From contig DLDU01000029.1 in NCBI GenBank assembly GCA_002481295.1, positions 1-22,572 of the forward strand: a stretch of 22,572 nucleotides of DNA. Direction: 5' to 3'. Below the pieces are notes generated by a model. The model was not told the DNA's origin. It saw only the letters and a list, made by a program, of their open reading frames with translations, and made no database searches. The DNA is from Prevotella sp. UBA7764 (lineage in GTDB: Bacteria; Bacteroidota; Bacteroidia; Bacteroidales; Bacteroidaceae). How positions within the stretch are numbered: position 1 is the stretch's first letter; every line of letters starts with the position of its first letter. Shown piece after piece: positions 1 through 8,200 of this stretch. The position numbers and the translations under genes were made by a program.

Positions 1-644
1 GCATTGAGGCAGACCTCCGTGCCATCGGTCATCGTGAGGCGATACTCTCCGCCCCGCGGGGTCTCCAACACAATGGTTCCTTTATAGCTATTGCCCAAGG
101 CCCGACGAATGGCTGCCCTGTTCATCTTTATATTACTCCCCAAGGATATCATGCGACCATCGCTGAGCATGAGCATCGCTTTAGTGGAGCCAGCCTTGAT
201 TTGTGGCTGATGTGCCTGACCGGCTTTGGTCAATGCCTCCGCCTTCCACTTCGACACATGGGTATAATATTCCCAACCGCCGATTCCGGACAATGTGACG
301 ATAAAAACAATCACAGCAGCGGCAGCCCACCAACGAAACGAACGGAACCAGGTTCGAATAACAGGGTGTTCGCTCTCTAAAACATTGTTTTCTTGAGCCT
401 CTTTGCTTGAGATGTCGTGGATTCGGCGTCGCATATCTTCCAGTGCGGACTTACTGTCGACGGTCTCGCGCGCACGAACATCTTCTTTCACGGCCTCCAA
501 AGAGCACAGCTCCTGGAAAAGACGACGATGGCTCTCGCGTGCCTCGATCCAGGCATGGAGCTCTTCATAGTCTTTATTTTTGCCGATCATCTCACCACAG
601 AGGTAGCTGACGATGAGCCGCGCTATTATGGCCTCCTTGTTCAT
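1..644 (-). CDS. FecR-family anti-sigma factor (3' end outside window)
   Basis: The frame opens at ATG 644-642 and runs without a stop to the window edge, giving 214 complete codons, so the C-terminal half is missing. Residues 1 to about 100 are a charged cytoplasmic part (MNKEAIIARL...) of the kind that binds the sigma factor. One membrane segment follows at about 105-123 (WWAAAAVIVFIVTLSGIGGW). Next comes a periplasmic FecR domain with the family hallmark TPRGGEYRLTMTDGTEVCLN at about 195-214. In this family the protein holds an ECF sigma factor at the inner membrane until a SusC-type TonB-dependent transporter signals substrate. Its presumed partner is the sigma gene at 797-1375, which is transcribed divergently rather than upstream in the same operon as is usual. 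Family assignment is firm; the pairing is inferred from adjacency. Confidence 0.92.
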   Translation of the reverse strand, partial: MNKEAIIARLIVSYLCGEMIGKNKDYEELHAWIEARESHRRLFQELCSLEAVKEDVRARETVDSKSALEDMRRRIHDISSKEAQENNVLESEHPVIRTWFRSFRWWAAAAVIVFIVTLSGIGGWEYYTHVSKWKAEALTKAGQAHQPQIKAGSTKAMLMLSDGRMISLGSNIKMNRAAIRRALGNSYKGTIVLETPRGGEYRLTMTDGTEVCLN

Positions 645-684
645 AATCTTTCTTCTATATATTGCCTTTAACGCAATCCTTAGG

Positions 685-692
685 CAAAAGTA
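685..692 (-). promoter_or_regulatory. Predicted -7 box for the fecR-like gene
   Basis: On the minus strand this reads TACTTTTG, a match to the Bacteroidetes -7 consensus TAnnTTTG. A TTTG that could serve as the -33 element lies at 718-715, with a 22-base spacer, slightly longer than ideal. The box is about 40 bases ahead of the fecR ATG at 644. Prediction from consensus only. Confidence 0.5.
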
Positions 693-745
693 TACTGAAT
701 TACCAAATTTTATTCAAAAAGAGTTTCAATTTGAATAGAAAATGC

Positions 746-753
746 TAAATTTG
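746..753 (+). promoter_or_regulatory. Predicted -7 box for the ECF sigma gene
   Basis: The plus strand reads TAAATTTG, an exact TAnnTTTG match. No good -33 TTTG is seen at the expected distance; the nearest candidate is TTTC at 724-727. Transcription would start near 760. That leaves only about 13 bases before the GTG at 773 but 37 before the ATG at 797, one reason to prefer the ATG. Confidence 0.5.
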
Positions 754-796
754 CAAAATAGTTTGATAAGGCGTGCCAAACAACGACAATTTTAGC

Positions 797-1375
797 ATGA
801 ACAACGGAAGAAGATATCAAGAAGCGTACGAACAGTTCTTGCAAGGTGAGATAGGCCTCTTTTATAAGGAAGTCTATCCATCTCTTCTTGTCTTTACACG
901 CCGGTTGCTCCCTAAGAGTCTCGCCTATCTTGCCGAGGACTGTGTGCAGGACTCTATTTTCAAGCTCTACAGTCAACGCAGCGGAATGGCATCGTCCGAG
1001 CATGCCAAATCATTCCTTTATATTTGTATCCACAACGTCGTTGTTTCTTATATCCGCAAGGACAACAGTCGACAGCATTTTATCCGGCAGGACAACGACA
1101 ATTTCGAGGACGATTTCTCCGTGGAACTTATCCGTCAGGAGACTATCGACGTGCTTATGGGAGCAGTGAACCGGCTGCCCAACGATATGCGTCAACTGTG
1201 CGAGATGATTTTTCGCGAAGGGCTGAAAACGGCGGAGATAGCCCAGCAACTCAAGATGACGGAGAGCGGCGTGAAGAAAAAGAAACGGCGACTGCTCGAC
1301 CTCCTCAGAAAGTCGCTGTCTCCGGAGGCGTTGTTCGTTGCATCAATGATGATCTATAACGAATCGTGTGGGTAG
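797..1375 (+). CDS. RNA polymerase ECF-type sigma-70 factor (Bacteroidetes family)
   Basis: This 192-residue protein has the two conserved domains of ECF sigma factors. A region-2 helix set contains AEDCVQDSIFKLYSQ, the core-binding and -10-recognition part. A C-terminal region-4 helix-turn-helix reads LPNDMRQLCEMIF...TAEIAQQLKMTESGVKKKKRRL. Length and layout fit the Bacteroidetes sigma factors that control SusC/SusD loci. The frame is also open from a GTG at 773 (200 residues), but ATG 797 was chosen because it leaves a realistic leader after the predicted -7 box at 746-753. It is divergent from the FecR anti-sigma gene at 644. Its targets cannot be read from the sequence; the regulated transporter genes probably lie left of the window beyond fecR. 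Confidence 0.93.
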   Translation: MNNGRRYQEAYEQFLQGEIGLFYKEVYPSLLVFTRRLLPKSLAYLAEDCVQDSIFKLYSQRSGMASSEHAKSFLYICIHNVVVSYIRKDNSRQHFIRQDNDNFEDDFSVELIRQETIDVLMGAVNRLPNDMRQLCEMIFREGLKTAEIAQQLKMTESGVKKKKRRLLDLLRKSLSPEALFVASMMIYNESCG

Positions 1376-1435
1376 CTGTTGAAAAGCCCCAAGCGTATCG
1401 TGCTGGATAAGTACAATTATGATGCCATAAGGTTC

Positions 1436-1487
1436 CATAAATAATAGGGCACAAAAACTATTATCTGCCGGAAAAGTCGTATCTTTG
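1436..1487 (+). repeat. Direct repeat copy 1, carrying the promoter of the AAA-ATPase gene
   Basis: This 52-bp stretch matches 3062-3113 at 45 of 52 positions with no gaps. It ends in TATCTTTG (1480-1487), an exact TAnnTTTG -7 box, 31 bases before the ATG at 1519. It also holds a perfect 7-bp dyad, ATAATAG at 1441-1447 with CTATTAT at 1458-1464. The two copies bracket the AAA-ATPase gene. Confidence 0.85.
1480..1487 (+). promoter_or_regulatory. Predicted -7 box for the AAA-ATPase/nuclease gene
   Basis: TATCTTTG matches TAnnTTTG and is followed by CA, like the susC box at 13205-13198. It lies within direct repeat copy 1. No clear -33 TTTG is present; the dyad at 1441-1464 covers that region, so a repressor or activator site is possible. 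Confidence 0.55.
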
Positions 1488-1518
1488 CAACAGAAAGAAC
1501 GCTATAAAATCAGAGGCT

Positions 1519-3066
1519 ATGAACAGATACCCTTTAGGCATACAGACTTTCGAGGAAATACGTAAGAACAATCAGTATTATGTAGATAAGACCGACCTTA
1601 TCTATAACATTGTCAAAGGCTCAAAGAACAACTTTCTGAGCCGCCCCCGCCGTTTTGGCAAGTCACTGCTTGTCACAACGATGCAGGCTTATTTCGAGGG
1701 AAAGAAAGATTTGTTTAAAGGACTCGCCATCGAGAAGCTGGAGAAGGAATGGGTGAAATATCCGGTCATACATATAGACCTGAGCAGCGGTAAGTATTAC
1801 GAAGTGCAACGCATCATGTCTACACTTGACTTTCTCTTATCGCGCTATGAACTAAAATATGACATCACTCCAAGAGACCTGTCAGGGTTCGGAGACCGGT
1901 TTAATAATATCATTCAGACCGCAGCTGCCCAGACCGGGCAGAAAGTGGTTGTCCTCATCGACGAATACGACGCGCCCATGCTTGACAGCAACGCTAAGCC
2001 GGAACAGCAGGAACAGATTCGCAGTATCATGCGCGACTTCTTCAGTCCCTTAAAGGCCAACGAGGGACTGCTACGCTTTGTCTTCCTCACCGGCATCACA
2101 AAGTTCTCACAGCTCAGCATCTTCAGCGAACTGAACAACATCAAGAACTACAGTCTTGACGATGAGTTCGGAGCCATCTGTGGCTTTACCCAGGAGGAGA
2201 TCCTCAGCACCTTCCACGAAGGCATCCATGAAATGGCCAAAACCAACGACCTCACCACCGAGCAAACGGTCGCCAAGATGAAAGAACAGTATGACGGCTA
2301 TCGCTTCACGCCACACTGCCCCAATATCTACAATCCCTATAGTGTGCTCAATGCGCTACATGACAAGAAGTTCAGCAACTACTGGTTTGCCACGGGCACG
2401 CCTACTTTCCTGTTGGAACTTCTGATCAAGAACGATATCGAAATGCCACAGTTGGAAGGGATCGTTGCCACAGAAGACCAGTTCGATTCACCTACAGATA
2501 ATATTGGCAACCCTATTCCCGTTTTGTATCAAAGCGGCTATCTGACCATTAAAGATTACGATGAAGGCATCTATACGTTAGGCTATCCCAACGAGGAGGT
2601 ACGGATGGGGCTGAACAGAAGTATGCTAAACTATATCGCTCCGCAATATGGGTTGAAGACGACGGCTTTTGCTGCCCAGTTCAGAGCAGCCATGCGTAAG
2701 GACGACATCGACACAGCCATGAAAGTGCTTCAGTCTTTCCTTGCTGCCTTCCCTTATGACATTCACCACAATCGAGAAGATTATTTTCAGGCTATCCTCT
2801 TCACAATATTCATTACCTTGGGCTTCACCATCCATGCAGAAGTGAAAACGGCAAGGGGCAGGATTGATCTCCTCATTTCAACCAAGACCACGATCTTCGT
2901 CATGGAACTAAAGATTGACCAGAGTGCGGAGAAAGCCCTTGAGCAGATCGACGCCAAAGACTATATCCTGCCCTACAAGCACGACGGCCGCCGCATCTTC
3001 AAGGTCGGCATCAACTTCTCTACGGAGAAACGTACCGTGGATGAATGGAAATACGAAGAAGCATAA
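1519..3066 (+). CDS. Predicted AAA-ATPase with C-terminal PD-(D/E)XK nuclease domain
   Basis: The 515-residue protein begins MNRYPLGIQTFEEIRKNNQYYVDKT, the characteristic start of the Bacteroidetes AAA-ATPase-like family (PF09820 type). A Walker-A-like loop RPRRFGKS is at 42-49 and a Walker B strand VVVLIDEYD has D148-E149. The C-terminal domain has a PD-(D/E)XK nuclease core: E441, D450 in GRIDLLI, and E463-x-K465 in MELK. All residues expected of an active nuclease are therefore present. These proteins occur in many paralogous copies in Bacteroidales genomes; their biological role is unsettled, with defence or mobile-element links proposed but unproven. The gene lies between two 52-bp direct repeats and has its own predicted promoter. 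The stop codon TAA (3064-3066) lies inside the second repeat. Domain assignment is firm; function is not. Confidence 0.9.
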   Translation: MNRYPLGIQTFEEIRKNNQYYVDKTDLIYNIVKGSKNNFLSRPRRFGKSLLVTTMQAYFEGKKDLFKGLAIEKLEKEWVKYPVIHIDLSSGKYYEVQRIMSTLDFLLSRYELKYDITPRDLSGFGDRFNNIIQTAAAQTGQKVVVLIDEYDAPMLDSNAKPEQQEQIRSIMRDFFSPLKANEGLLRFVFLTGITKFSQLSIFSELNNIKNYSLDDEFGAICGFTQEEILSTFHEGIHEMAKTNDLTTEQTVAKMKEQYDGYRFTPHCPNIYNPYSVLNALHDKKFSNYWFATGTPTFLLELLIKNDIEMPQLEGIVATEDQFDSPTDNIGNPIPVLYQSGYLTIKDYDEGIYTLGYPNEEVRMGLNRSMLNYIAPQYGLKTTAFAAQFRAAMRKDDIDTAMKVLQSFLAAFPYDIHHNREDYFQAILFTIFITLGFTIHAEVKTARGRIDLLISTKTTIFVMELKIDQSAEKALEQIDAKDYILPYKHDGRRIFKVGINFSTEKRTVDEWKYEEA

Positions 3067-3113
3067 ATAATAGAGTGCAAAAAATATTATCTGCTGGAAA
3101 AGTTGCATCTTTG
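3062..3113 (+). repeat. Direct repeat copy 2, ahead of the GH97 gene
   Basis: It matches 1436-1487 at 45 of 52 positions without gaps. It starts within the last sense codon of the AAA-ATPase gene, so the stop codon is part of the repeat. The -7 position here reads CATCTTTG (3106-3113), one base from consensus. The dyad is shortened to 6 bp (ATAATA at 3067-3072, TATTAT at 3085-3090). It lies 26 bases ahead of the GH97 ATG and probably supplies a weaker promoter. Confidence 0.85.
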
Positions 3114-3139
3114 CTCAACCAAATCTAAAATACCCACAC

Positions 3140-5155
3140 ATGACAAACAAAAAAACAATCTTCAGAACAACTCTCTTCGCTATGGCTCTCGCCATGGCTC
3201 TGCCCGCGGCAGCCAAGGACAAGACCATCGCTTCGCCAAACGGACAGCTCGTCGTGACGCTTTCCGACACGGACGGCAAGCCAACTTACACCGTCAAACT
3301 CAACGGCAAAGAAGTGATGCAGCCCTCCCGTCTGGGCTTCGTCGCTGACTTCGGTGACCTCACCCACAGCATGACGCTCACCGACAACCGCGACTACCCG
3401 ATGGAGAAGCACTACGACATGACTCGCACAAAACGCACGCATGTCGACTTCAAAGCCAACGCCACGGATGTGACCTTCGCCAACGCCAAGGGACAGCGCT
3501 TTGTCGTCACCTTCGTCGTCGACAATAACAACATTGCACTGCGCTACGCCATTCCCCGGCAGAAAAACGACAACCCCAAGTGCGCCGTCATCAGCAGTGA
3601 GGCTACGAGCTTCCGCTTCCCCGACGGCACCACGACGTTTCTCTGCCCTCAGATCACGCCTATGACGGGATGGGAACGCACAAAGCCCTCCTACGAAGAG
3701 GAGTACACTGCCGATGCCCCCATGGCCGCCAAGTCACAGTTCGGCGTGGGCTACACCTTTCCCTGCCTCTTCCATGAGCAACTGCCCGGCAACGGCAAAG
3801 CAAAGAAAGCCGGTCAGAGCAAGGCCGACTACTGGGTGCTGGTCTCTGAGACTGGCGTCGACGGCAGCTATTGCGGCAGCCGGTTGAGCGACTACGACCC
3901 ACAGGGTGGCTACACCGTGGCCTATCCACAACCCGGAGAGAACAATGGTAATGGCAGCGCAGCACCCGGCATCGCCTTACCGGGCACCACGCCGTGGCGG
4001 ACCATCACTATTGGACAGACGCTCGCTCCCATCGTGGAGACGACAATTCCCTACGACGTGGTGGAACCGAAATACAAGACCCAATACGACTACAAGCCGG
4101 GACGCTATACCTGGAGCTGGCTCGTATGGCAGGACAACTCGATCAACTATGCCGATCAGGTGCAGTTCATCGACTTGGCTGCCAAGTATGGCTATGAATA
4201 TGTGCTGGTAGACAACTGGTGGGACAAGAACATCGGACGCAAGGGCATCAAGAAGCTTGCCGCCTACGCCAAAGCGAAGGGTGTCCGTCTCATGCTGTGG
4301 TACAACAGCAACGGCTACTGGAACGATGCACCGCAGACTCCACGCGGCATCATGAACGACGCCATCGCCCGCAAACGTGAGATGGCTTGGATGGAGCGCA
4401 CCGGCATCGCCGGCATCAAGGTCGACTTCTTCGGCGGTGACAAACAACAGACGATGCAACTCTACGAGGACATCCTCAGCGACGCCAAAGACCACCACCT
4501 CGCCGTCATCTTCCACGGTTGCACCATCCCACGAGGTTGGGAACGGATGTATCCCAACTACATCGCCTCTGAGGCTGCGCTGGCCAGTGAGAACATCTTC
4601 TTCACGGAATATCACGCCAAGAAAGAGGGCTTCGAGATGACCATGCATCCTTTCAGCCGCAACGCCATGGGCAGCTTTGACTGGGGAGGCGTGATCATGA
4701 ACCGCTATCTCAGCCGCGACAACCGCAGCCGCCACCCGCGCTACACGAGCAACACGTTTGAGCTTGCCACTGCCATCACTAACCAGACAAGTGTCAACTG
4801 CGTGGAGGTCACCCCGCAGTCCGACTCCACCGTCAACGCTGTGGAGCGTGCTTTTCTCAAGGACATCCCGACGACTTGGCGCGACACAAAGTTCATCGAC
4901 GGTTATCCAACCCGCTATGCTGTCATCGCCCGTCAGGATGCTGTCAGCGGCAAATGGTTTGTCGGTGGCCTCAACGGCCTGAGCAAGCCGCTTCAGCTCA
5001 CCCTCTCCCTGTCCATGCTCGCCGGCCAGCAGGTGACGCTGCTCACCGATGGCAAGAACCGCGAAGCCGTGGAGAAGACCATGAAAGTCGGCAAGGACGG
5101 CAAGCTCAAAGTGTCGTTCCAGCCCATGGGCGGTATTGTCATCAGACAAAAATAA
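3140..5155 (+). CDS. Secreted glycoside hydrolase family 97 enzyme (alpha-glycosidase, predicted retaining type)
   Basis: The 671-residue length is typical of GH97. A signal peptide covers about residues 1-26 (hydrophobic core FAMALAMALPAAA), so the enzyme acts in the periplasm or at the surface. The N-terminal beta-sandwich begins SPNGQLVVTLSDTDG. The catalytic barrel has YTWSWLVWQDNS, YVLVDNWWD and GIKVDFFGGD. D429 in KVDFF sits where retaining GH97 enzymes, such as the B. thetaiotaomicron alpha-galactosidase BtGH97b, carry their nucleophile; inverting SusB-type enzymes lack an Asp there. E478 in ASEAAL is the likely acid/base. This points to an alpha-galactosidase-like rather than a SusB alpha-glucosidase activity, but substrate cannot be proved from sequence. 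It stands alone, with no SusC/SusD on its strand, after the AAA-ATPase gene and before a strong terminator. Confidence 0.92.
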   Translation: MTNKKTIFRTTLFAMALAMALPAAAKDKTIASPNGQLVVTLSDTDGKPTYTVKLNGKEVMQPSRLGFVADFGDLTHSMTLTDNRDYPMEKHYDMTRTKRTHVDFKANATDVTFANAKGQRFVVTFVVDNNNIALRYAIPRQKNDNPKCAVISSEATSFRFPDGTTTFLCPQITPMTGWERTKPSYEEEYTADAPMAAKSQFGVGYTFPCLFHEQLPGNGKAKKAGQSKADYWVLVSETGVDGSYCGSRLSDYDPQGGYTVAYPQPGENNGNGSAAPGIALPGTTPWRTITIGQTLAPIVETTIPYDVVEPKYKTQYDYKPGRYTWSWLVWQDNSINYADQVQFIDLAAKYGYEYVLVDNWWDKNIGRKGIKKLAAYAKAKGVRLMLWYNSNGYWNDAPQTPRGIMNDAIARKREMAWMERTGIAGIKVDFFGGDKQQTMQLYEDILSDAKDHHLAVIFHGCTIPRGWERMYPNYIASEAALASENIFFTEYHAKKEGFEMTMHPFSRNAMGSFDWGGVIMNRYLSRDNRSRHPRYTSNTFELATAITNQTSVNCVEVTPQSDSTVNAVERAFLKDIPTTWRDTKFIDGYPTRYAVIARQDAVSGKWFVGGLNGLSKPLQLTLSLSMLAGQQVTLLTDGKNREAVEKTMKVGKDGKLKVSFQPMGGIVIRQK

Positions 5156-5180
5156 GAGAGCAACCGCCTGTCCATAACGC

Positions 5181-5223
5181 AATCGTGCCTGTATGCAATG
5201 AAAGCATACAGGCACGATTTTTT
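5181..5223 (+). terminator. Strong intrinsic terminator of the GH97 gene
   Basis: A perfect 16-bp stem (5181-5196 with 5204-5219) encloses a 7-base loop and is followed by a T run at 5218-5223. It starts 25 bases after the GH97 stop. It also lies just beyond the stop of the convergent S9 peptidase gene, but on that strand no T run follows the stem, so it probably serves only the plus strand well. Confidence 0.9.
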
Positions 5224-5241
5224 ATAAGATGCTCACACGTG

Positions 5242-8139
5242 TCATCGTGTGAGTTCTGTTCCGAAGTACTGACCTTTTCTGACGGCGGGGACACCGAGGC
5301 GCATCCATGCCGGCTCAGGAGCTCCAAGAAGATAATGGTCGAAGAACTGCTGGAGACGCACGGACAAATCCTTGCAGTTGCGACGTTCCACTAAGTTGTG
5401 GGCTTCCTTGTTATACTCCAGCATCCACACTGGCTTACCGAGCCGGCAAAGCGCCATGAAGTACTCAATGCCCTGATACCATGGCACCGCTCCGTCGTTG
5501 TCGTTGTGCATGATCAACAGTGGCGTCTTCACCTTGTCAGCTTTAAACAAAGGTGAGTTTTCAAGATACAGGTCGAGACCGCCTTTGTCCCATAACGATT
5601 TGCCGATACGGCTCTGTCCATGCTCATACTGCATCTGACGGCAGACGCCTGAAGCCCAGCGGATGCCATCATAAGCCGAGGTCATGTTGCTCACGGGAGC
5701 ACCGGCTCCTGCCGCGGCAAAGATAGGCGTGCGGGTCACAAGATAGGCGGTCTGGTATCCGCCCCAGCTCTGTCCCTGGATAGCCAGACGTGTGGAGTCG
5801 ATAAACGGGTACTGGGCACACATGGCCTTCACGCCCGACACAATGCAGTTATAGGCGCTCTCGCCGGGATGACCCACCTGATAGCGGATGTCCGGCACAA
5901 AGACCACATAGCCACGAGAGCAGTAGAAAGCCAGGTTGACGGTGCTGCGGCTGGGACGTGGTTCAATGAAATCATAGAGTGACTCTGACCTGCGCTCATA
6001 GAAATAGCTGATCATCGGATATTTCTTCGACAGATCCACACCATCAGGGATATACAGGATGCCGTCTAAAGGCGTGCCGTCAAAAGCCTTCCAATGTACG
6101 AGATGCGCAGTACCCCATGAGTAGGGAGCAAGCTGACTGCTGAGACGTGTCAAAGACTGTTGGTGCGTGAAACTGCCATCGGCAAGATAGAGATCATAGG
6201 CATTGCGGAAGTTGCCCTTGCAAAAAGCAAAGACAGAAGCATGCCGACTCTTGCGGATGCTCTGATAGCTCACCGTGTCGGGAGTGACAAACGCGAGGGA
6301 AGTGGGACGGGAAGGAATGACGGAGGCGAGACCATTCTTCTTGCTGACCTCATCAAAGACCGTCATATAGACACGGCTGCCCTGGCCGATGACATTTTTT
6401 TCGCGCCAGTACTTGGTGTCATACAAGGGCCGGTAGTCCAAAGACAGATGGCGTAACTGCCAACGACGTGACCGTCCTTGACCTGCCGTGAGATTGAGTG
6501 CACGGCCGTCTATGGGATTGAACTGCCACAAATCGTAGCGGTCAGCGATGATCACGGCCCGATCCTTTGCCAGCCATTGCGGCCGCAGGTCATAAGGAGG
6601 CGGGAAGTTGGGGTGATCGTCCTCCTCGTCATAGAAGGCCGTTGCCACCTTGCGCGTGAGGCACCGTGTCGCAGCAGACTTGATGTCATAGACATACCAG
6701 GCAGAGTCGTTCATCTGATACCACAAGAGATAGTTGCCATCGGGCGAGGCCATCACCCGGGCATTGAGTTTCTTGGCCACAGTGCGTCGACTGCCGTCCT
6801 TGGTGTTGACAAGATAGACATCGGTGTTGTCATTGTCTTCCCATTGCGAGTGTATATAATAAGGTGTACGGTCCTGCGACAAGGCCCATTCGCCGTCGCC
6901 CTCGTTCATCAGCGTGATGTCATCCCATCGTTGGGTGGTCAAAGGAACAAGGTCGTGCGGGCGGTCGAGGCTGATAATAGCCGGATAGGTGTATTTCCGG
7001 TTGCGCTCCAGCTCCACCTTTTGCTGCGGCTGTATCTGCTCATCACGCCAGTTCCAAATGTCCACTTGTGCGGTCTCGGAAGCAAAGATTGTGGTGTCAC
7101 GTGGAGGGAGGAGCGGAGCCACACCAACAAGGATACGCCGTCCGGAACGAGAGAACTCCGGTGCACTGTTTTGGTTGAGTGTCCATCCCTCAGGCAGATG
7201 ATGGTGATATCCTTGTGGAATGATCTCTTTAGCCCCATGCCCGTTATCCCAAAACAGGGAGCAATGCTTATCGCCCGTCGACGCCGTGTCGGTGGACGCG
7301 AGAAAGACGAGTTGGTTGCCGTCTACGCTGAACTTAGGACTCCCGTACCATGCTTTCTTCTGTGAAAGGACTGTCGCCTTGAAGCCATGCTTGAGGTCGT
7401 AGAGAGTGGCGCTTCCTTCCACAGGTTGCTTCGTAGCTGTAGTGTCTCTCTTGCTTTTAGCCATCTCCGCCGGTTTCTTCTTTTCCGGATTGACCAGCAC
7501 TGCCAAACGACTGGCATCGGGAGAAAAAGCGTATTCAGCAACATGCTTGAGTGTGTCGCACTGCCCCGTGGCTGTGTTGACCACGATCAGCAACTTGCCA
7601 TCATCATCGGGCTTACCGGATTTCTTAGAAGTACTTTTATCCTTGGATGCTTTCTTTGCCGTCGTGACGTAATCTTTCTTAGTTGCATCACCCATGACAT
7701 AAGCCAGAAATGGTTGGGATGTCAGTCCGGTCTTATAACCCTTGACAGTTCCCCATTTGGAAAGTTTCATATCAGGAAGGCGGATGAATGCCACGGAGTC
7801 TTGCGGCATCTTGTCTTTTTTGACATTCTTCTTTCTGGCTGCAAGGATCTTACTGAAGGGAGACTTAATGAGTGCCGTCACCGACAACCCGTCGGCAGCA
7901 ATGGACGCTTTATAGCCACGCGGTATGGTCAACTCGCTTCCGTCGGCATTGCGATGGATCACAAGTTTACCATCCCCTTCCTGTGGATTGACTTCGAAAA
8001 CAGAGAACTTTCCATCGGGAGTCAACTGAGGGGACGACACGCTTCTCCAGCCGTCATAGACCGAATGGTCAAGCGGACGTTTCTGCCCCATCATCGACGA
8101 TGAGACAAAAAGCAGGATAAGGGAAAGATAAATTCGCAT
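5242..8139 (-). CDS. Secreted S9-family (prolyl oligopeptidase type) serine peptidase
   Basis: This 965-residue protein begins with a signal peptide (MRIYLSLILLFVSSSMMGQ), so ATG 8139 is chosen over an upstream in-frame codon near 8202 that would bury it. Residues from about 30 to 680 form a beta-propeller-like region with repeated SPDA, SPDG and SVDG blades. The C-terminal alpha/beta-hydrolase domain carries the S9 triad: S791 in GQSWGGY, D882 in NDNDGAVPW and H914 in KEAHNL. Such enzymes cleave oligopeptides, often removing dipeptides or cutting after proline. It is the third gene of the susC-susD set. An intrinsic terminator lies between susD and this gene, so expression probably depends on read-through. 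The role suggested is trimming peptides imported by the SusC/SusD pair; specificity is not determinable. Confidence 0.93.
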   Translation of the reverse strand: MRIYLSLILLFVSSSMMGQKRPLDHSVYDGWRSVSSPQLTPDGKFSVFEVNPQEGDGKLVIHRNADGSELTIPRGYKASIAADGLSVTALIKSPFSKILAARKKNVKKDKMPQDSVAFIRLPDMKLSKWGTVKGYKTGLTSQPFLAYVMGDATKKDYVTTAKKASKDKSTSKKSGKPDDDGKLLIVVNTATGQCDTLKHVAEYAFSPDASRLAVLVNPEKKKPAEMAKSKRDTTATKQPVEGSATLYDLKHGFKATVLSQKKAWYGSPKFSVDGNQLVFLASTDTASTGDKHCSLFWDNGHGAKEIIPQGYHHHLPEGWTLNQNSAPEFSRSGRRILVGVAPLLPPRDTTIFASETAQVDIWNWRDEQIQPQQKVELERNRKYTYPAIISLDRPHDLVPLTTQRWDDITLMNEGDGEWALSQDRTPYYIHSQWEDNDNTDVYLVNTKDGSRRTVAKKLNARVMASPDGNYLLWYQMNDSAWYVYDIKSAATRCLTRKVATAFYDEEDDHPNFPPPYDLRPQWLAKDRAVIIADRYDLWQFNPIDGRALNLTAGQGRSRRWQLRHLSLDYRPLYDTKYWREKNVIGQGSRVYMTVFDEVSKKNGLASVIPSRPTSLAFVTPDTVSYQSIRKSRHASVFAFCKGNFRNAYDLYLADGSFTHQQSLTRLSSQLAPYSWGTAHLVHWKAFDGTPLDGILYIPDGVDLSKKYPMISYFYERRSESLYDFIEPRPSRSTVNLAFYCSRGYVVFVPDIRYQVGHPGESAYNCIVSGVKAMCAQYPFIDSTRLAIQGQSWGGYQTAYLVTRTPIFAAAGAGAPVSNMTSAYDGIRWASGVCRQMQYEHGQSRIGKSLWDKGGLDLYLENSPLFKADKVKTPLLIMHNDNDGAVPWYQGIEYFMALCRLGKPVWMLEYNKEAHNLVERRNCKDLSVRLQQFFDHYLLGAPEPAWMRLGVPAVRKGQYFGTELTR

Positions 8140-8157
8140 AATCGGTTCTTTAGTATT

Positions 8158-8200
8158 AAAAAAAATAGTTTGGTGGCCTGCCAAAGGCCTGCCACCAAAC
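8158..8200 (-). terminator. Intrinsic terminator between susD and the S9 peptidase gene
   Basis: On the minus strand a 10-bp perfect stem (8200-8191 with 8177-8168), with an inner GGC/GCC pairing, is followed by a run of eight T (8165-8158). It begins 37 bases after the susD stop and ends 18 bases before the peptidase ATG. There is no room for a promoter between it and the peptidase gene, so it should act as an attenuator within the operon. Confidence 0.85.

Noticed and set aside
3977..5215. A 412-codon open frame on the minus strand
   Set aside because: It is antisense to the GH97 catalytic region, whose motifs are intact; the frame is a by-product of GC-rich third positions and spans the GH97 terminator.
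6478..7365. A 295-codon open frame on the plus strand
   Set aside because: It is antisense to the beta-propeller part of the S9 peptidase, with no domain or start signal of its own.
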